NCBI GenBank assembly: GCA_964539825.1
Contig: CAZIKF010000017.1
Location: forward strand, 47,699-111,698
Source of the DNA: CAZIKF01 sp964539825
GTDB taxonomy: Bacteria > Muiribacteriota > UBA6191
Direction: 5' to 3'
DNA: 64,000 nucleotides
This document shows, one piece after another, positions 28,294-37,380 of this stretch. The translations under genes were made by a program, and so were the position numbers. The notes beneath the pieces were generated by a model. It did no database searches. It saw nothing but the letters and a program-made list of their open reading frames with translations, and was not told where the DNA came from. Numbering within the stretch: position 1 is the stretch's first letter; each line of letters starts with the position of its first letter.

Positions 28294-28857
28294 ATGAGCG
28301 AAGCTGATCGCATCAAATGGAATGAGAAGTTTGGATCTCGGGGGCTTGTTCCCGGTTTGCCCGAACCCTTTCTTGTTGAAAATCATGAACTCCTTGATAG
28401 TGGGCTCGTTCTTGATCTCGCCTGTGGTGATGGGCGTAACTCCTTGTTTTTAGCCCAGGGTGGACACCCTGTTTTAGGGGTGGATCTCTCCGATACTGCC
28501 CTTGAAAGACTCCGTTCTCTTTCTGTGGAGCTTGCGCTCAGTATTAAGCTCTTCCAGATGGATCTTGAGGAGGCACCAGACCTGACTCCCCTACCCCCTT
28601 TCGAGCATGTTGTAATTATGCATTACAAACCCGTAGAGGGTCTCTGGGAACAGCTTGTTAAGAGAATCTCTACAGGGGGCAAAATCCTGGCTTGTACCTT
28701 TAACCACGGACAGCATGAATGCAGCGGATTTCCAAAACGATTCTGCTTACAAGAAAGGGAGTACTTCGACCTTCATCCAGAGCTGAAGGTCGAAAAGTAC
28801 CAGTCCAGAGAAGATCAGGGAAAATTCACGGACGGATATGTATTAAGGAAGCTCTAG
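28294..28857 (+). CDS. Class I SAM-dependent methyltransferase
   Basis: 187 residues with motif I VLDLACGDGRNSLFLA (residues about 38-53), an acidic motif II (GVDLSDTAL) and a later MHYKP segment. Resembles TehB-like small methyltransferases; the substrate is unknown. An AGGACG lies before the ATG. It is divergent from brnT and convergent with hydA; the stop codon lies inside a 12-bp inverted repeat shared with hydA. Confidence 0.75.
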   Translation: MSEADRIKWNEKFGSRGLVPGLPEPFLVENHELLDSGLVLDLACGDGRNSLFLAQGGHPVLGVDLSDTALERLRSLSVELALSIKLFQMDLEEAPDLTPLPPFEHVVIMHYKPVEGLWEQLVKRISTGGKILACTFNHGQHECSGFPKRFCLQEREYFDLHPELKVEKYQSREDQGKFTDGYVLRKL

Positions 28858-28899
28858 GAGTCTGTTGGAGAAATGCCTTTTACTGCGACAGACTCCTAG
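28854..28899. terminator. Inverted repeat covering both convergent stop codons
   Basis: CTAGGAGTCTGT at 28854-28865 and ACAGACTCCTAG at 28888-28899 are perfect 12-bp complements around a 22-base loop. The TAG of the methyltransferase (28855-28857) and the TAG of hydA (28896-28898 on the minus strand) both lie in the arms. Symmetry suggests a bidirectional terminator or an RNA-stabilising hairpin; the T-rich tail is weak (CTCCTCTTT). Confidence 0.5.
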
Positions 28900-30341
28900 G
28901 AACTCCTCTTTACTGCTGTCGGTTCTCTACGCTTAGTTGCCTTTTTGATGGCTTCATAGACCGGAGTAAATGCGGGGCGCTTGATATATCTTCCAGCACC
29001 TCGCTCCACATTTAGATTTCCATTTTCAAAGACCACTTTTCCCTGGCTGATGGTTGTGGCCGCTACCCCTTTTATCTGCATTCCTTCAAATATATTGAAA
29101 TCGATATTCTGGTGATGAGTTTTAGCGGAGATCGTTTTAGTTCCTTCCGGGTCCCAGATAACCAGGTCCGCATCCGCGCCTTCGGTAACTGAACCCTTTC
29201 TTGGGAAGATATTAAAAATTTTAGCGGCGTTGGTTGAGGTTATATTCACAAACTCATTCATGGTCAATCTGCCTGTATTGACCCCGTGAGTCCACAGAAC
29301 CGCGAGACGATCTTCTACCCCGGCAGTCCCATTGGGAATTTTTGTGAAGTCATCTTTACCAGCCGCCTTTTGCTGTGCAACGAAACAGCAATGGTCAGTC
29401 GCTGTGGTCTGAAGATTACCGGACTGAAGTCCTTTCCACAGTGCTCTCAGGTTATCCTTGGGTCGAAAGGGAGGGCTCATGACATGGGCTGCCGCGAATT
29501 CAAAATTCTCATTTCTATAAACGCTGTCATCTACCAGTAGGTGCCCTGCAAGTGCCTCACCATAAACTCTTTGGCCTTCATTTCTGGCCCTCGTAATCGC
29601 CTCCAGGGCTTCTTTGCAGGATACATGAACGATATAAATTGGAGCTCCTAATGCCTGGGCGATTCGAATAGCTCGATTGGCCGCCTCACCTTCCACCTCA
29701 GGTGGTCTAGAGAGAGGATGTCCTTCAGGACCGGTGATCCCCTTGGCCAGGATCTTCTGCTGAAGATGGAAGACTAGTTCCCCATTTTCAGCGTGAACTG
29801 TTGGCATCGCCCCCAATTCCACGCAGCGGTTGAAGCTGTTCACAAGGGTTTCATCATCACACATGATGGCATTCTTGTAAGCCATGAAGTGCTTGAAGGA
29901 ATTAACCCCATGTTCCTGAACTAGAGATGCCATATCTTTATGAACGGAGTCATCCCACCAGGTGATCGCCACATGAAATGTATAATCAGCCACCGCTTTT
30001 TGTGCCCATTCTCTCCAGGTGTTATAGGCTTCCATGATGTTTTGCTGTGGATTTGGGATTACAAAATCAATGATCGAGGTAGTACCGCCGGAAAGACCCG
30101 CCGCCGTACCTGTATAGAAGTCTTCTGAAGCGACAGTTCCCATGAAAGGTAACTGCATGTGCGTATGGGGGTCTATGCCGCCCGGCATTACATAACAGCC
30201 GCCGGCATCTACAGTTTGCGCCCCTGCAGGGACTTCCAGATCTGAGCCAACCGCCTTGATGAGGCCGTCTTCACAATACACATCCGCGCGAAATGATCTC
30301 TCTGAGGTAACTACTGTACCTCCCCTGATGAATGTGGACAT
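28896..30341 (-). CDS. hydA: Dihydropyrimidinase
   Basis: 481 residues, the normal size. Metal-binding GGIDPHTHMQL, the carboxylated-lysine segment SFKHFMAYKNAIMCDD, histidines in TVHAENGE and IYIVHVSC, and ATDHCCF are all present. Catalyses ring opening of dihydrouracil or dihydrothymine to N-carbamoyl-beta-amino acid, linking preTA to pydC. A GGAGGG ribosome binding site precedes the ATG. It is transcribed opposite to the rest of the pathway. A hydantoinase activity is possible, but the neighbours favour dihydropyrimidine. Confidence 0.93.
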   Translation of the reverse strand: MSTFIRGGTVVTSERSFRADVYCEDGLIKAVGSDLEVPAGAQTVDAGGCYVMPGGIDPHTHMQLPFMGTVASEDFYTGTAAGLSGGTTSIIDFVIPNPQQNIMEAYNTWREWAQKAVADYTFHVAITWWDDSVHKDMASLVQEHGVNSFKHFMAYKNAIMCDDETLVNSFNRCVELGAMPTVHAENGELVFHLQQKILAKGITGPEGHPLSRPPEVEGEAANRAIRIAQALGAPIYIVHVSCKEALEAITRARNEGQRVYGEALAGHLLVDDSVYRNENFEFAAAHVMSPPFRPKDNLRALWKGLQSGNLQTTATDHCCFVAQQKAAGKDDFTKIPNGTAGVEDRLAVLWTHGVNTGRLTMNEFVNITSTNAAKIFNIFPRKGSVTEGADADLVIWDPEGTKTISAKTHHQNIDFNIFEGMQIKGVAATTISQGKVVFENGNLNVERGAGRYIKRPAFTPVYEAIKKATKRREPTAVKRSS

Positions 30342-30498
30342 CTCAATTCCCTCCTACAGAACACATAATCAATGCCAGATAAGTACTTTATACTGAAAAG
30401 CAATTAGTTTTCCAGGCCCCTGACAAACTTTGAATCCAGGAATCCAGAGTGTATCACCATGGAAATTCACTTTAAAGCAGGGATACCGCAAATGGGTT

Positions 30499-30528
30499 TT
30501 GGTTGTAAAAGGGCTATGGAGGTATAAT
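30499..30528 (+). promoter_or_regulatory. Candidate promoter directly before allantoinase
   Basis: TTGGTT at 30499-30504 and a consensus TATAAT at 30523-30528 with an 18-bp spacer. The expected start point would fall at or next to the ATG at 30535, so this promoter would give a leaderless mRNA. A GGAGG at 30518-30522 could instead act as a ribosome binding site for a transcript starting upstream (spacing about 12). Confidence 0.4.
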
Positions 30529-30534
30529 CGGGCC

Positions 30535-31872
30535 ATGCGAGCCATATGCTCTAAGCGTATTCTAACGCCCGAAGGCTGGCGCGAAGGCGTACTTCTCATT
30601 GAGAGAGGAGTTATAACCGAAATCCTTCCTTCTATTCCCTCTTATTTTGTGGGATCCATTGATAATGCTGATGATTTGGCAGTACTCCCCGGGGTCGTTG
30701 ATACCCATGTCCATGTAAATGAACCGGGCCGTACCGAGTGGGAAGGATACGAAAGCGCCACTCATGGCGCTGCCAGGGGAGGGACCACTACCCTTGTGGA
30801 CATGCCCTTGAATTGTTCTCCCGTAACCACTACTTCCAGGGCGTTGAAGGAGAAACTGTCCGCATTAAAGAACAAACTCTTTGTTGACTGTGGTTTCTGG
30901 GGCGGCGTTGTCCCGGGCAGTATCGATGATCTTTCGGAGCTGACCCGCGCGGGGGTTCTGGGGGTTAAATCCTTTCTAATTGATTCAGGCATTGATGAAT
31001 TTCCAGAAATGAAGATTCCAGACCTGGAAAGAGCCATGAAAATCCTTAAGGATTCACGTCTCCCATACCTCCTTCATGCTGAGCTCGATAACGGTGAAGC
31101 TGAAAATGTGGAGATTTCTTCTCAATACGCGAGCTTCCTTGCCTCCCGACCGCGCAGTTTTGAAAATCAAGCCATTGAGGCGATTCTTGAAACGTGTGAA
31201 CGAACTGGATGTAGAACTCACATCGTACATCTAAGCTCTTCAGACGCACTCTCTATTCTCAAAAATGCTCGTTCGAGAAATCTCCCGGTCAGTGTGGAGA
31301 CCTGTCCCCATTATCTCGTACTGAGCTCTGAAGAAATTGAAGATGGACAGACTCTCTATAAATGTTGTCCACCCATACGGGAGGCGGAAAATCGCGAAAG
31401 TCTCTGGTCAGGACTCAAACAGGGTATTATCGATTTTGTCGTTTCGGACCATTCTCCCTGTACACCCTCCCTCAAACTGATGGAAAGCGGTGATTTGGAA
31501 GGGGCATGGGGTGGAATATCCTCCCTTCAATTCTCTTTTTCTCTGGTTTGGACCGAAGCGAGCCGACGAGGAATTGATCTGAGCACAATCAGCAGGCTCA
31601 TGTCTCTTGAACCAGCCCGGTTTGCAGGACTTGCTGAGCGTAAAGGATCTCTTGAACCGGGTAAAGACGCCGATCTTTTCTTTTTTGATCCAGAAGAGTC
31701 CTATGCCCTGGAGCGTGAGGGTATTTTACATAGACATTCAGACACACCCTACCTGGGTAGACGCCTCAAAGGAAGCGTCAAACGAACCTATTTACGGGGG
31801 GAAATCATCTACGACAATGGAAACTTCCCCGGTATTCCTGGAGGAAGACCCCTGCTCAAGGAGTTAAAATGA
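30535..31872 (+). CDS. allB: Allantoinase
   Basis: 445 residues after choosing ATG 30535-30537; the longer frame from 30430 adds 35 residues with no family match. Amidohydrolase features: GVVDTHVHVNEPGRTEWEG, the carboxylated lysine in GVKSFLIDSG, histidines in THIVHLSS, and the metal Asp in VSDHSPC. Hydrolyses allantoin to allantoate. First gene of a tight operon allB-alc-uraD-uraH-lyase-puuD; it overlaps alc by ATGA. Confidence 0.92.
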   Translation: MRAICSKRILTPEGWREGVLLIERGVITEILPSIPSYFVGSIDNADDLAVLPGVVDTHVHVNEPGRTEWEGYESATHGAARGGTTTLVDMPLNCSPVTTTSRALKEKLSALKNKLFVDCGFWGGVVPGSIDDLSELTRAGVLGVKSFLIDSGIDEFPEMKIPDLERAMKILKDSRLPYLLHAELDNGEAENVEISSQYASFLASRPRSFENQAIEAILETCERTGCRTHIVHLSSSDALSILKNARSRNLPVSVETCPHYLVLSSEEIEDGQTLYKCCPPIREAENRESLWSGLKQGIIDFVVSDHSPCTPSLKLMESGDLEGAWGGISSLQFSFSLVWTEASRRGIDLSTISRLMSLEPARFAGLAERKGSLEPGKDADLFFFDPEESYALEREGILHRHSDTPYLGRRLKGSVKRTYLRGEIIYDNGNFPGIPGGRPLLKELK

Positions 31873-32873
31873 ATGATTCAAATTCCTCTGAAGACACCCG
31901 TTTTTCTTCGCAATGGGTAAATCTTTCGCTGGAACAACTAGGAGCAAGAGTACTATTTGCTAGCGATGATTTCTTTGCGGAAAAGGAAAATCTACTCAAG
32001 CCGGGCCGTGGTGTCTTTATTCCTGATAAATACACCGAACGAGGCAAATGGATGGACGGATGGGAATCCAGAAGAAAGCGTGTCGCTGGACATGATCATT
32101 GCATAGTCAGGTTGGGACTGGCGGGGGTTTTGAAGGGGCTGGACATTGACACCAATCACTTCCTTGGAAACCATCCCCCTTTTGCATCAGTGGAAGCGTG
32201 CTATAGCGAGAAAGACGCAACTGACTCCTCAGACTGGGTTGAGATCTTACCCAAATCATTTCTAGGTCCGGGGATGCAGAACCTTTTTCAAATTCATGAC
32301 CAGAGACCCTTCAACCACTTGAGACTGCATATCTATCCAGACGGAGGTGTGGCTCGACTCAAGGCCTATGGAGAGGTCCATGTAGACCCTGATCATTTCT
32401 CGAAGGGGGGGGAATTTGATCTTGCAGCTATGGTCAATGGCGGAAGGGTTCTGGCTTGTAACGACATGTTTTTCAGCTCCAGAGATAATCTCATTATACC
32501 CGGCAGAGGTATCAATATGGGGGATGGCTGGGAAACAAGACGCAGGCGAATCCCCGGTAATGACTGGTTGATTCTCAAATTAGGCAAAGAAGGAGTGGTG
32601 CAGCGAGCTGTCGTAGATACCTTGCACTTTAAAGGTAACTTTCCCGATGGCTGCAGCCTGGAGGCGGCCAGAGTAAATCCTGATGAGGAAGAAGGTTTGA
32701 TCCTTGAAAATTTAGACTGGACTCCCCTGCTCAGCCGGGTTCCCTTACAGGCGGACCGAGAGCATGAATTCTCTGGTGAGCTGCTCGACATTGGTCCGGT
32801 AACCCATATCCGACTGAGTATCTATCCTGATGGTGGTATAGGACGTTTAAGACTCTTTGGTATGCCTTCATGA
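31869..32873 (+). CDS. alc: Allantoicase
   Basis: 334 residues built from two similar jelly-roll repeats. Each starts with an ASDDFF or CNDMFF-type segment followed by GRG and a W-E-(S/T)-R-R-R pattern (WESRRKR and WETRRRR), and ends with HLRLHIYPDGGVARL or HIRLSIYPDGGIGRL. Converts allantoate to ureidoglycolate and urea. Start and stop overlap the neighbouring genes by 4 bp, showing translational coupling. Confidence 0.95.
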   Translation: MNDSNSSEDTRFSSQWVNLSLEQLGARVLFASDDFFAEKENLLKPGRGVFIPDKYTERGKWMDGWESRRKRVAGHDHCIVRLGLAGVLKGLDIDTNHFLGNHPPFASVEACYSEKDATDSSDWVEILPKSFLGPGMQNLFQIHDQRPFNHLRLHIYPDGGVARLKAYGEVHVDPDHFSKGGEFDLAAMVNGGRVLACNDMFFSSRDNLIIPGRGINMGDGWETRRRRIPGNDWLILKLGKEGVVQRAVVDTLHFKGNFPDGCSLEAARVNPDEEEGLILENLDWTPLLSRVPLQADREHEFSGELLDIGPVTHIRLSIYPDGGIGRLRLFGMPS

Positions 32874-33373
32874 TCCAGCTCAGTCAGATTAACGAATTTC
32901 AACAGGATGAGGCACATAATCGCTTCTTCCAGTGCTGCGCCTCATCGAGATGGGCCGAGGAAATGGTAAAAGCCCGACCCTTTGAAAACACCACCGATCT
33001 TTTGAACAAGGCTGAGACGTTGTGGAATTCCCTTCAAGAAGAGGACTGGCTGGAGGCCTTCGAGGGTCACCCGCAAATCGGGGACATGAGCAGCCTGCGA
33101 AAAAAATACGCCAATACCTCGGGTTGGAGTTCCCAGGAACAATCGGGAGTGGATGGCAGCTCCGAGGAAAACTTACTGGATTTGTCCGAATACAATCGGA
33201 AGTATAAGGAAAAGTATGGATTTATCTTCATTGTCTGCGCTACCGGAAAATCCGCGTCCCAAATGCTGGAAATTCTAAAAGGAAGAATGAACCATAGCCG
33301 CAGCCAGGAAATTTCCATTGCTGCTCAGGAACAATCTAAAATTACCGCGATTCGATTGGAGAAAATGCTATGA
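32870..33373 (+). CDS. uraD: OHCU decarboxylase
   Basis: 167 residues with the family signature GHPQIGD (about residues 65-71), the later SQEQSG, and the C-terminal ARG-like substrate-binding helix region. Decarboxylates 2-oxo-4-hydroxy-4-carboxy-5-ureidoimidazoline to (S)-allantoin, the last step of urate to allantoin. ATGA overlaps with alc before it and uraH after it. Confidence 0.93.
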   Translation: MIQLSQINEFQQDEAHNRFFQCCASSRWAEEMVKARPFENTTDLLNKAETLWNSLQEEDWLEAFEGHPQIGDMSSLRKKYANTSGWSSQEQSGVDGSSEENLLDLSEYNRKYKEKYGFIFIVCATGKSASQMLEILKGRMNHSRSQEISIAAQEQSKITAIRLEKML

Positions 33374-33714
33374 GCCCTATAACCACTCATATTCTAGATA
33401 CTGGAGCAGGAAAACCCGCAGAGGGAGTCGACACTACCCTGGAGCTTCTTAGGGATGACGGGACATGGGAGGAATTCGCTCATGCTGTTACCAACAGCGA
33501 CGGTAGGATACCAGACCTGGTATCCAAGTCTGAAAAATTTGGTCCTGGAGTATACAGGCTGAATTTTGATACCGGCGCTTATTTTCGTTCCAGGGAAGAA
33601 GAGACTTTTTACCCTTATGTCACAATTGTGTTCCGCGTCTCAGATGCAGCTCAGCACTATCATGTACCCTTATTGCTCAATCGCTACGGGTACTCTACCT
33701 ACCGGGGGAGCTAG
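33370..33714 (+). CDS. uraH: 5-hydroxyisourate hydrolase (transthyretin-like)
   Basis: 114 residues with the N-terminal THILDTGAGKPA, a central strand set, HYHVPLLLN, and the diagnostic C-terminal YRGS tetrapeptide. Hydrolyses 5-hydroxyisourate to OHCU. Together with uraD and the PuuD-like protein it forms a full urate-to-allantoin route. Confidence 0.96.
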   Translation: MSPITTHILDTGAGKPAEGVDTTLELLRDDGTWEEFAHAVTNSDGRIPDLVSKSEKFGPGVYRLNFDTGAYFRSREEETFYPYVTIVFRVSDAAQHYHVPLLLNRYGYSTYRGS

Positions 33715-33717
33715 ATC

Positions 33718-35160
33718 ATGACAACCACTCTCATCCAGGATGCTATCACCGATATACTGACCAATTTAGACCGCGCCAACGATGACTTTGGCTCCCGCTA
33801 CCCGGGAGAGTCCTCTCGACGCCAACCCGTCCACACCATCTATGGAGGAGCTCATCTTTTTAAGTATGACACGGCTGTAAAAATGGGGCACCTTGCACTT
33901 CAGAGCCTGAAAAACTATGCCCCCAATTTCGTGATCCTGGCACAGTGCCTTCAAATTCCGGGCTATGAATCACTCCCTACAGATGAAGGTGAAATCAGGG
34001 AACTTGTTAGTAGAGTTGAAGGTTCTAGTGAAGAACCCATTCATCGATCAATCTGGCTTGCTCATACCGTCTACCAGAGAATTCTTAAGAAACTGGAGCA
34101 GGAGCCTGTGGAGGATTTCCGTCTTGATTTTGAGGATGGTTTCGGGAGTCGTCCAGACGCGGAGGAGGATGAAGTCGCGATCAATTCAGCAAAGGCCGTG
34201 GCCATGGGTATGCGTGAGCGCACCCTTCCGCCTTATATCGGAATTCGCATCAAGCCCTTCAACAAAGAATGCTCCCGAAGAGGAATTCGCACCCTGGATT
34301 TGTTCCTGAACTCTCTCCTGGCGGAAGCTGATGGCAAACTCCCTGAAAACTTCGTGGTTACTCTACCCAAGGTAGAGATTCCCGAACAAGTCACCGCCCT
34401 GGTCAACCTCTTTGAGAGAATCGAAGCAAAAAGCTCCCTTTCCAGGGGTGCACTTGAAATGGAAATCATGATCGAGACAACCCAGTCTATTTTTGATTCA
34501 CAGGGAAGAGCCACGGTCAGACTTCTGACCGAAGCCTCCAAGGGCCGCTGTATCGGGGCTCATTTCGGCACCTATGACTACACTGCTTCGTGCAATGTGA
34601 CCGCACAGTACCAACTAATGGACAACCCCGTGTGCGACTTCGCTCGCCACGTGATGAAGGTAGCTCTTGGCGGAACCGGTATCTTTCTTTCTGACGGTGC
34701 TACAAATGTCATGCCTGTGGGACCCCATCGAGCAGGAGATTCTGGTCTGAGTCCAAGGCAAACCCAGGAGAATATCGATATCATCCAGAGAGCCTGGAAA
34801 CTTGACTACGACCATATTCGCCATTCCCTGGCCCATGCATACTACCAGGGGTGGGACCTTCACCCAGCGCAAATCCCCATACGCTATGCTGCTTGCTACA
34901 CCTTTTTCCTCGAGGGTTTTCAAGCTTCGGCTTCGAGGCTTAAGAACTTCATGGAAAAGGCAGCCCAGGCAACTCTGACTGACGATGTATTTGATGATGC
35001 GGCAACAGGTCAGGGACTCCTGAACTACTTTTTGAGAGCACTAAATTGCGGAGCTATCTCCGAGACTGAGATCCCCCAGACTGGGCTGACCCTCGAAGAA
35101 ATCCAAAGCCGCTCCTTTCTAAAGATTCTACAGGGTCGACGTTCCCAGGGAGAAGGTTAA
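33718..35160 (+). CDS. HpcH/HpaI/CitE-superfamily lyase, DUF6986-like
   Basis: 480 residues. A barrel with FRLDFEDGFGSRPDAEED (about residues 138-155) and EIMIETTQSIFD resembles the metal and substrate sites of CitE/HpcH aldolases and malate synthases; the overall length and the HAYYQGWDLHPAQIP segment agree with the uncharacterised DUF6986 group. GGGGGAG lies before the ATG, 3 bp after uraH. Because urate breakdown ends in glyoxylate, a condensing (malate-synthase-like) or lyase role on a glyoxylate or ureidoglycolate product is attractive, but this is inference from context. Confidence 0.65.
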   Translation: MTTTLIQDAITDILTNLDRANDDFGSRYPGESSRRQPVHTIYGGAHLFKYDTAVKMGHLALQSLKNYAPNFVILAQCLQIPGYESLPTDEGEIRELVSRVEGSSEEPIHRSIWLAHTVYQRILKKLEQEPVEDFRLDFEDGFGSRPDAEEDEVAINSAKAVAMGMRERTLPPYIGIRIKPFNKECSRRGIRTLDLFLNSLLAEADGKLPENFVVTLPKVEIPEQVTALVNLFERIEAKSSLSRGALEMEIMIETTQSIFDSQGRATVRLLTEASKGRCIGAHFGTYDYTASCNVTAQYQLMDNPVCDFARHVMKVALGGTGIFLSDGATNVMPVGPHRAGDSGLSPRQTQENIDIIQRAWKLDYDHIRHSLAHAYYQGWDLHPAQIPIRYAACYTFFLEGFQASASRLKNFMEKAAQATLTDDVFDDAATGQGLLNYFLRALNCGAISETEIPQTGLTLEEIQSRSFLKILQGRRSQGEG

Positions 35161-35163
35161 GCC

Positions 35164-37365
35164 GTGGAGATTATCAGAGAGCTGCCCGAGTTGTTGTTTC
35201 GCTGGCTTCACCTCCTCTTTGCCATCATGTGGGTTGGCAACTCCATCTTCTTCAACTGGCTCGATGCCCATCTTTTACCTCCGGAAGAGGAGAAAGAAGA
35301 TGTTGAAGGAGAGCTGTGGATGCTGCATGGCGGGGGATTCTTTCACGTGGAAAAGCGTCCCGTGATTCCTGGGAACTTACCGGAAACGATCCATTGGTTC
35401 AAATGGGAATCTTATATGACCTGGATCACCGGGTTTGTACTCCTTAGCATCGTCTATTATTTCACCGGTGGAGTTTTTCTTGTCGATCCAGCCTCAGAGT
35501 TAAGCGCTCAAAAGGCCTCCTATCTTGGCCTTGCCATACTCACGGGAGGCTGGCTTGTTTATGATGGACTCTGGAGATCACCCCTAGGACGAATGGGATG
35601 GCTACCTATCCTGATTTCTCTCGCCCTGCTTTTCACACTTGCCTACTTTTTAGAATCCGTCTTCCTCGGGCGTGGAATGTATATCCATATAGGCGCACTC
35701 CTTGGAACCTTGATGGCCGGGAACGTGTTCTTTCATATCATACCTTCCCAGAAACTGATGATGTCTGCTGCTGAGCGAGGTGAGGTTCCTGATCCAAACT
35801 TTTCTCGCCACGCAAAACAACGTTCCAGGCAGAACAATTACATGACCTTTCCGGTAATTTTTCTGATGATCAGCGCTCACTTTCCCAGTACTTACGGGCA
35901 TCCGCATTCGTGGGTTGTACTGGCAGTTCTGATCCTGGGCAGTGCGATCGTTAAGCATTTTATGAACATGCAGAATCGCTATAAAAACTGGATCTCTGCA
36001 GCTGTCTGGACCGCTATCATAACGGTGGTTGTGCTGCTCTTTCTAGTGATGAGTGCTCAAGGACAACAGTCAGGTGGTTTGGAAGGCCGGATTGTGGCTA
36101 TTGTGACAGAACTTCTAAACCTTTTTGCACGTTGGGCACATGTTATTTTCGGGTTCATGTGGATTGGGAACTCTCTATTTTTCAACTGGATGGATTTGAG
36201 CCTGGAACAGCCCAAGAAACCCAGGAAAAATGTAACTGGAGAATTATGGATGCTTCATGGAGGAGTGTTCCTTTTCGTTGAAAAACGATCTCTTTCTCCG
36301 AAATTCATTCCACAGCCGCTTCATTGGTTCAAATGGGAGGCCTATTGGACCTGGATCACCGGATTTTTCTTGTTAGGAGTTGTCTATTACCTGAGCGGCG
36401 GATCTTACCTGGTTGACCCGGAGATCTATGCAATGGACGTTGATTTCGCAATTGCCCTTGGCATCGGAGTACTTATCGGAGGTTGGCTTCTCTATGACTC
36501 GCTGTGGAAGAGCAACCTGGCGAAAGAACCGAAAATTTGCACCATAGTCTCTTTCCTGCTATTGATCATTATAGCGTTTGCTCTAACCCACCTACTCGGG
36601 GGAAGAGCAGCCTTCATTCATATAGGAGCTTTGCTGGGAACTCTCATGGCTGCAAATGTTTTCTTTCACATCATTCCCTTCCAGGAGAGAATGATGGCAG
36701 CGGTAGCGAATAACCAGGTACCTAACCCAGACTGGGGATCCCATGCCAAAGGTCGCTCCAAGCACAACAACTACATGACATTCCCCCTGCTTTTCACCAT
36801 GATAAGCAACCATTTCCCTGCCACATATGGCCATGAAGCCAACTGGTTACTCCTCATAGGATTATTCTTTGTGAGCGGATTCATCAAACACTTACTCAAC
36901 GTCCCCCACCAGCTATTCAATTTTATGGAGGGGCTCTACACCAGAATGCGTGACCTTCGAGATCAAGAAGATAAATTTGGAGGAGTAACCCTGGGTGACA
37001 TTTTCGGTATAATGATAGTCGCGTCTTTCTTTGTCGGATTCCTGTTCTTTAGCTTAAAGCCTCAGAGTGCCCCGCATCGCATTGCAGTATCCCATTCTCC
37101 CTCCATGGTGGATTTTCAAAAAGTGCGCGCCATCATCGATCAGCGATGCACCACCTGTCACTCAGCTAACCCGAGCGATCCTACCGTTCCAGTACCGGCA
37201 GGTGTCTTCTTCGATGAGCCGGAAATCATCGCAAAATTCGCTTCGCGTATAAAGGCCCGGAGCGTAGATTCAAAAACCATGCCACTGGGCAACAAGACTG
37301 GAATGACTGATAGCGAGCGAAAAACTCTCGGGGAGTGGATTCAGGCAGGCTCTCCTATACAATAA
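35164..37365 (+). CDS. puuD: PuuD-type membrane urate hydroxylase with duplicated membrane module and cytochrome c
   Basis: 733 residues, versus about 420 for ordinary PuuD. Residues about 1-300 and 312-620 are two clearly homologous Urate_ox_N-type membrane modules; matching pairs include WVGNSIFFNWLD/WIGNSLFFNWMD, GELWMLHGG in both, HWFKWE in both, and IHIGALLGTLMA in both. The C-terminus is a c-type cytochrome with CTTCH at about 662-666 and a likely axial Met in TMPLGN. PuuD oxidises urate to 5-hydroxyisourate and passes electrons to the respiratory chain through the haem. The start is GTG 35164-35166, preceded by GAGAAGG. Last gene of the purine operon; one fusion in place of the usual single module is the odd feature. 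Confidence 0.88.
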   Translation: MEIIRELPELLFRWLHLLFAIMWVGNSIFFNWLDAHLLPPEEEKEDVEGELWMLHGGGFFHVEKRPVIPGNLPETIHWFKWESYMTWITGFVLLSIVYYFTGGVFLVDPASELSAQKASYLGLAILTGGWLVYDGLWRSPLGRMGWLPILISLALLFTLAYFLESVFLGRGMYIHIGALLGTLMAGNVFFHIIPSQKLMMSAAERGEVPDPNFSRHAKQRSRQNNYMTFPVIFLMISAHFPSTYGHPHSWVVLAVLILGSAIVKHFMNMQNRYKNWISAAVWTAIITVVVLLFLVMSAQGQQSGGLEGRIVAIVTELLNLFARWAHVIFGFMWIGNSLFFNWMDLSLEQPKKPRKNVTGELWMLHGGVFLFVEKRSLSPKFIPQPLHWFKWEAYWTWITGFFLLGVVYYLSGGSYLVDPEIYAMDVDFAIALGIGVLIGGWLLYDSLWKSNLAKEPKICTIVSFLLLIIIAFALTHLLGGRAAFIHIGALLGTLMAANVFFHIIPFQERMMAAVANNQVPNPDWGSHAKGRSKHNNYMTFPLLFTMISNHFPATYGHEANWLLLIGLFFVSGFIKHLLNVPHQLFNFMEGLYTRMRDLRDQEDKFGGVTLGDIFGIMIVASFFVGFLFFSLKPQSAPHRIAVSHSPSMVDFQKVRAIIDQRCTTCHSANPSDPTVPVPAGVFFDEPEIIAKFASRIKARSVDSKTMPLGNKTGMTDSERKTLGEWIQAGSPIQ

Positions 37366-37380
37366 AGGTAAAACATAACT

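Noticed and set aside
30430..30534. Longer allantoinase starting at 30430
   Set aside because: The extra 35 residues span the promoter-like region and do not match the amidohydrolase start.
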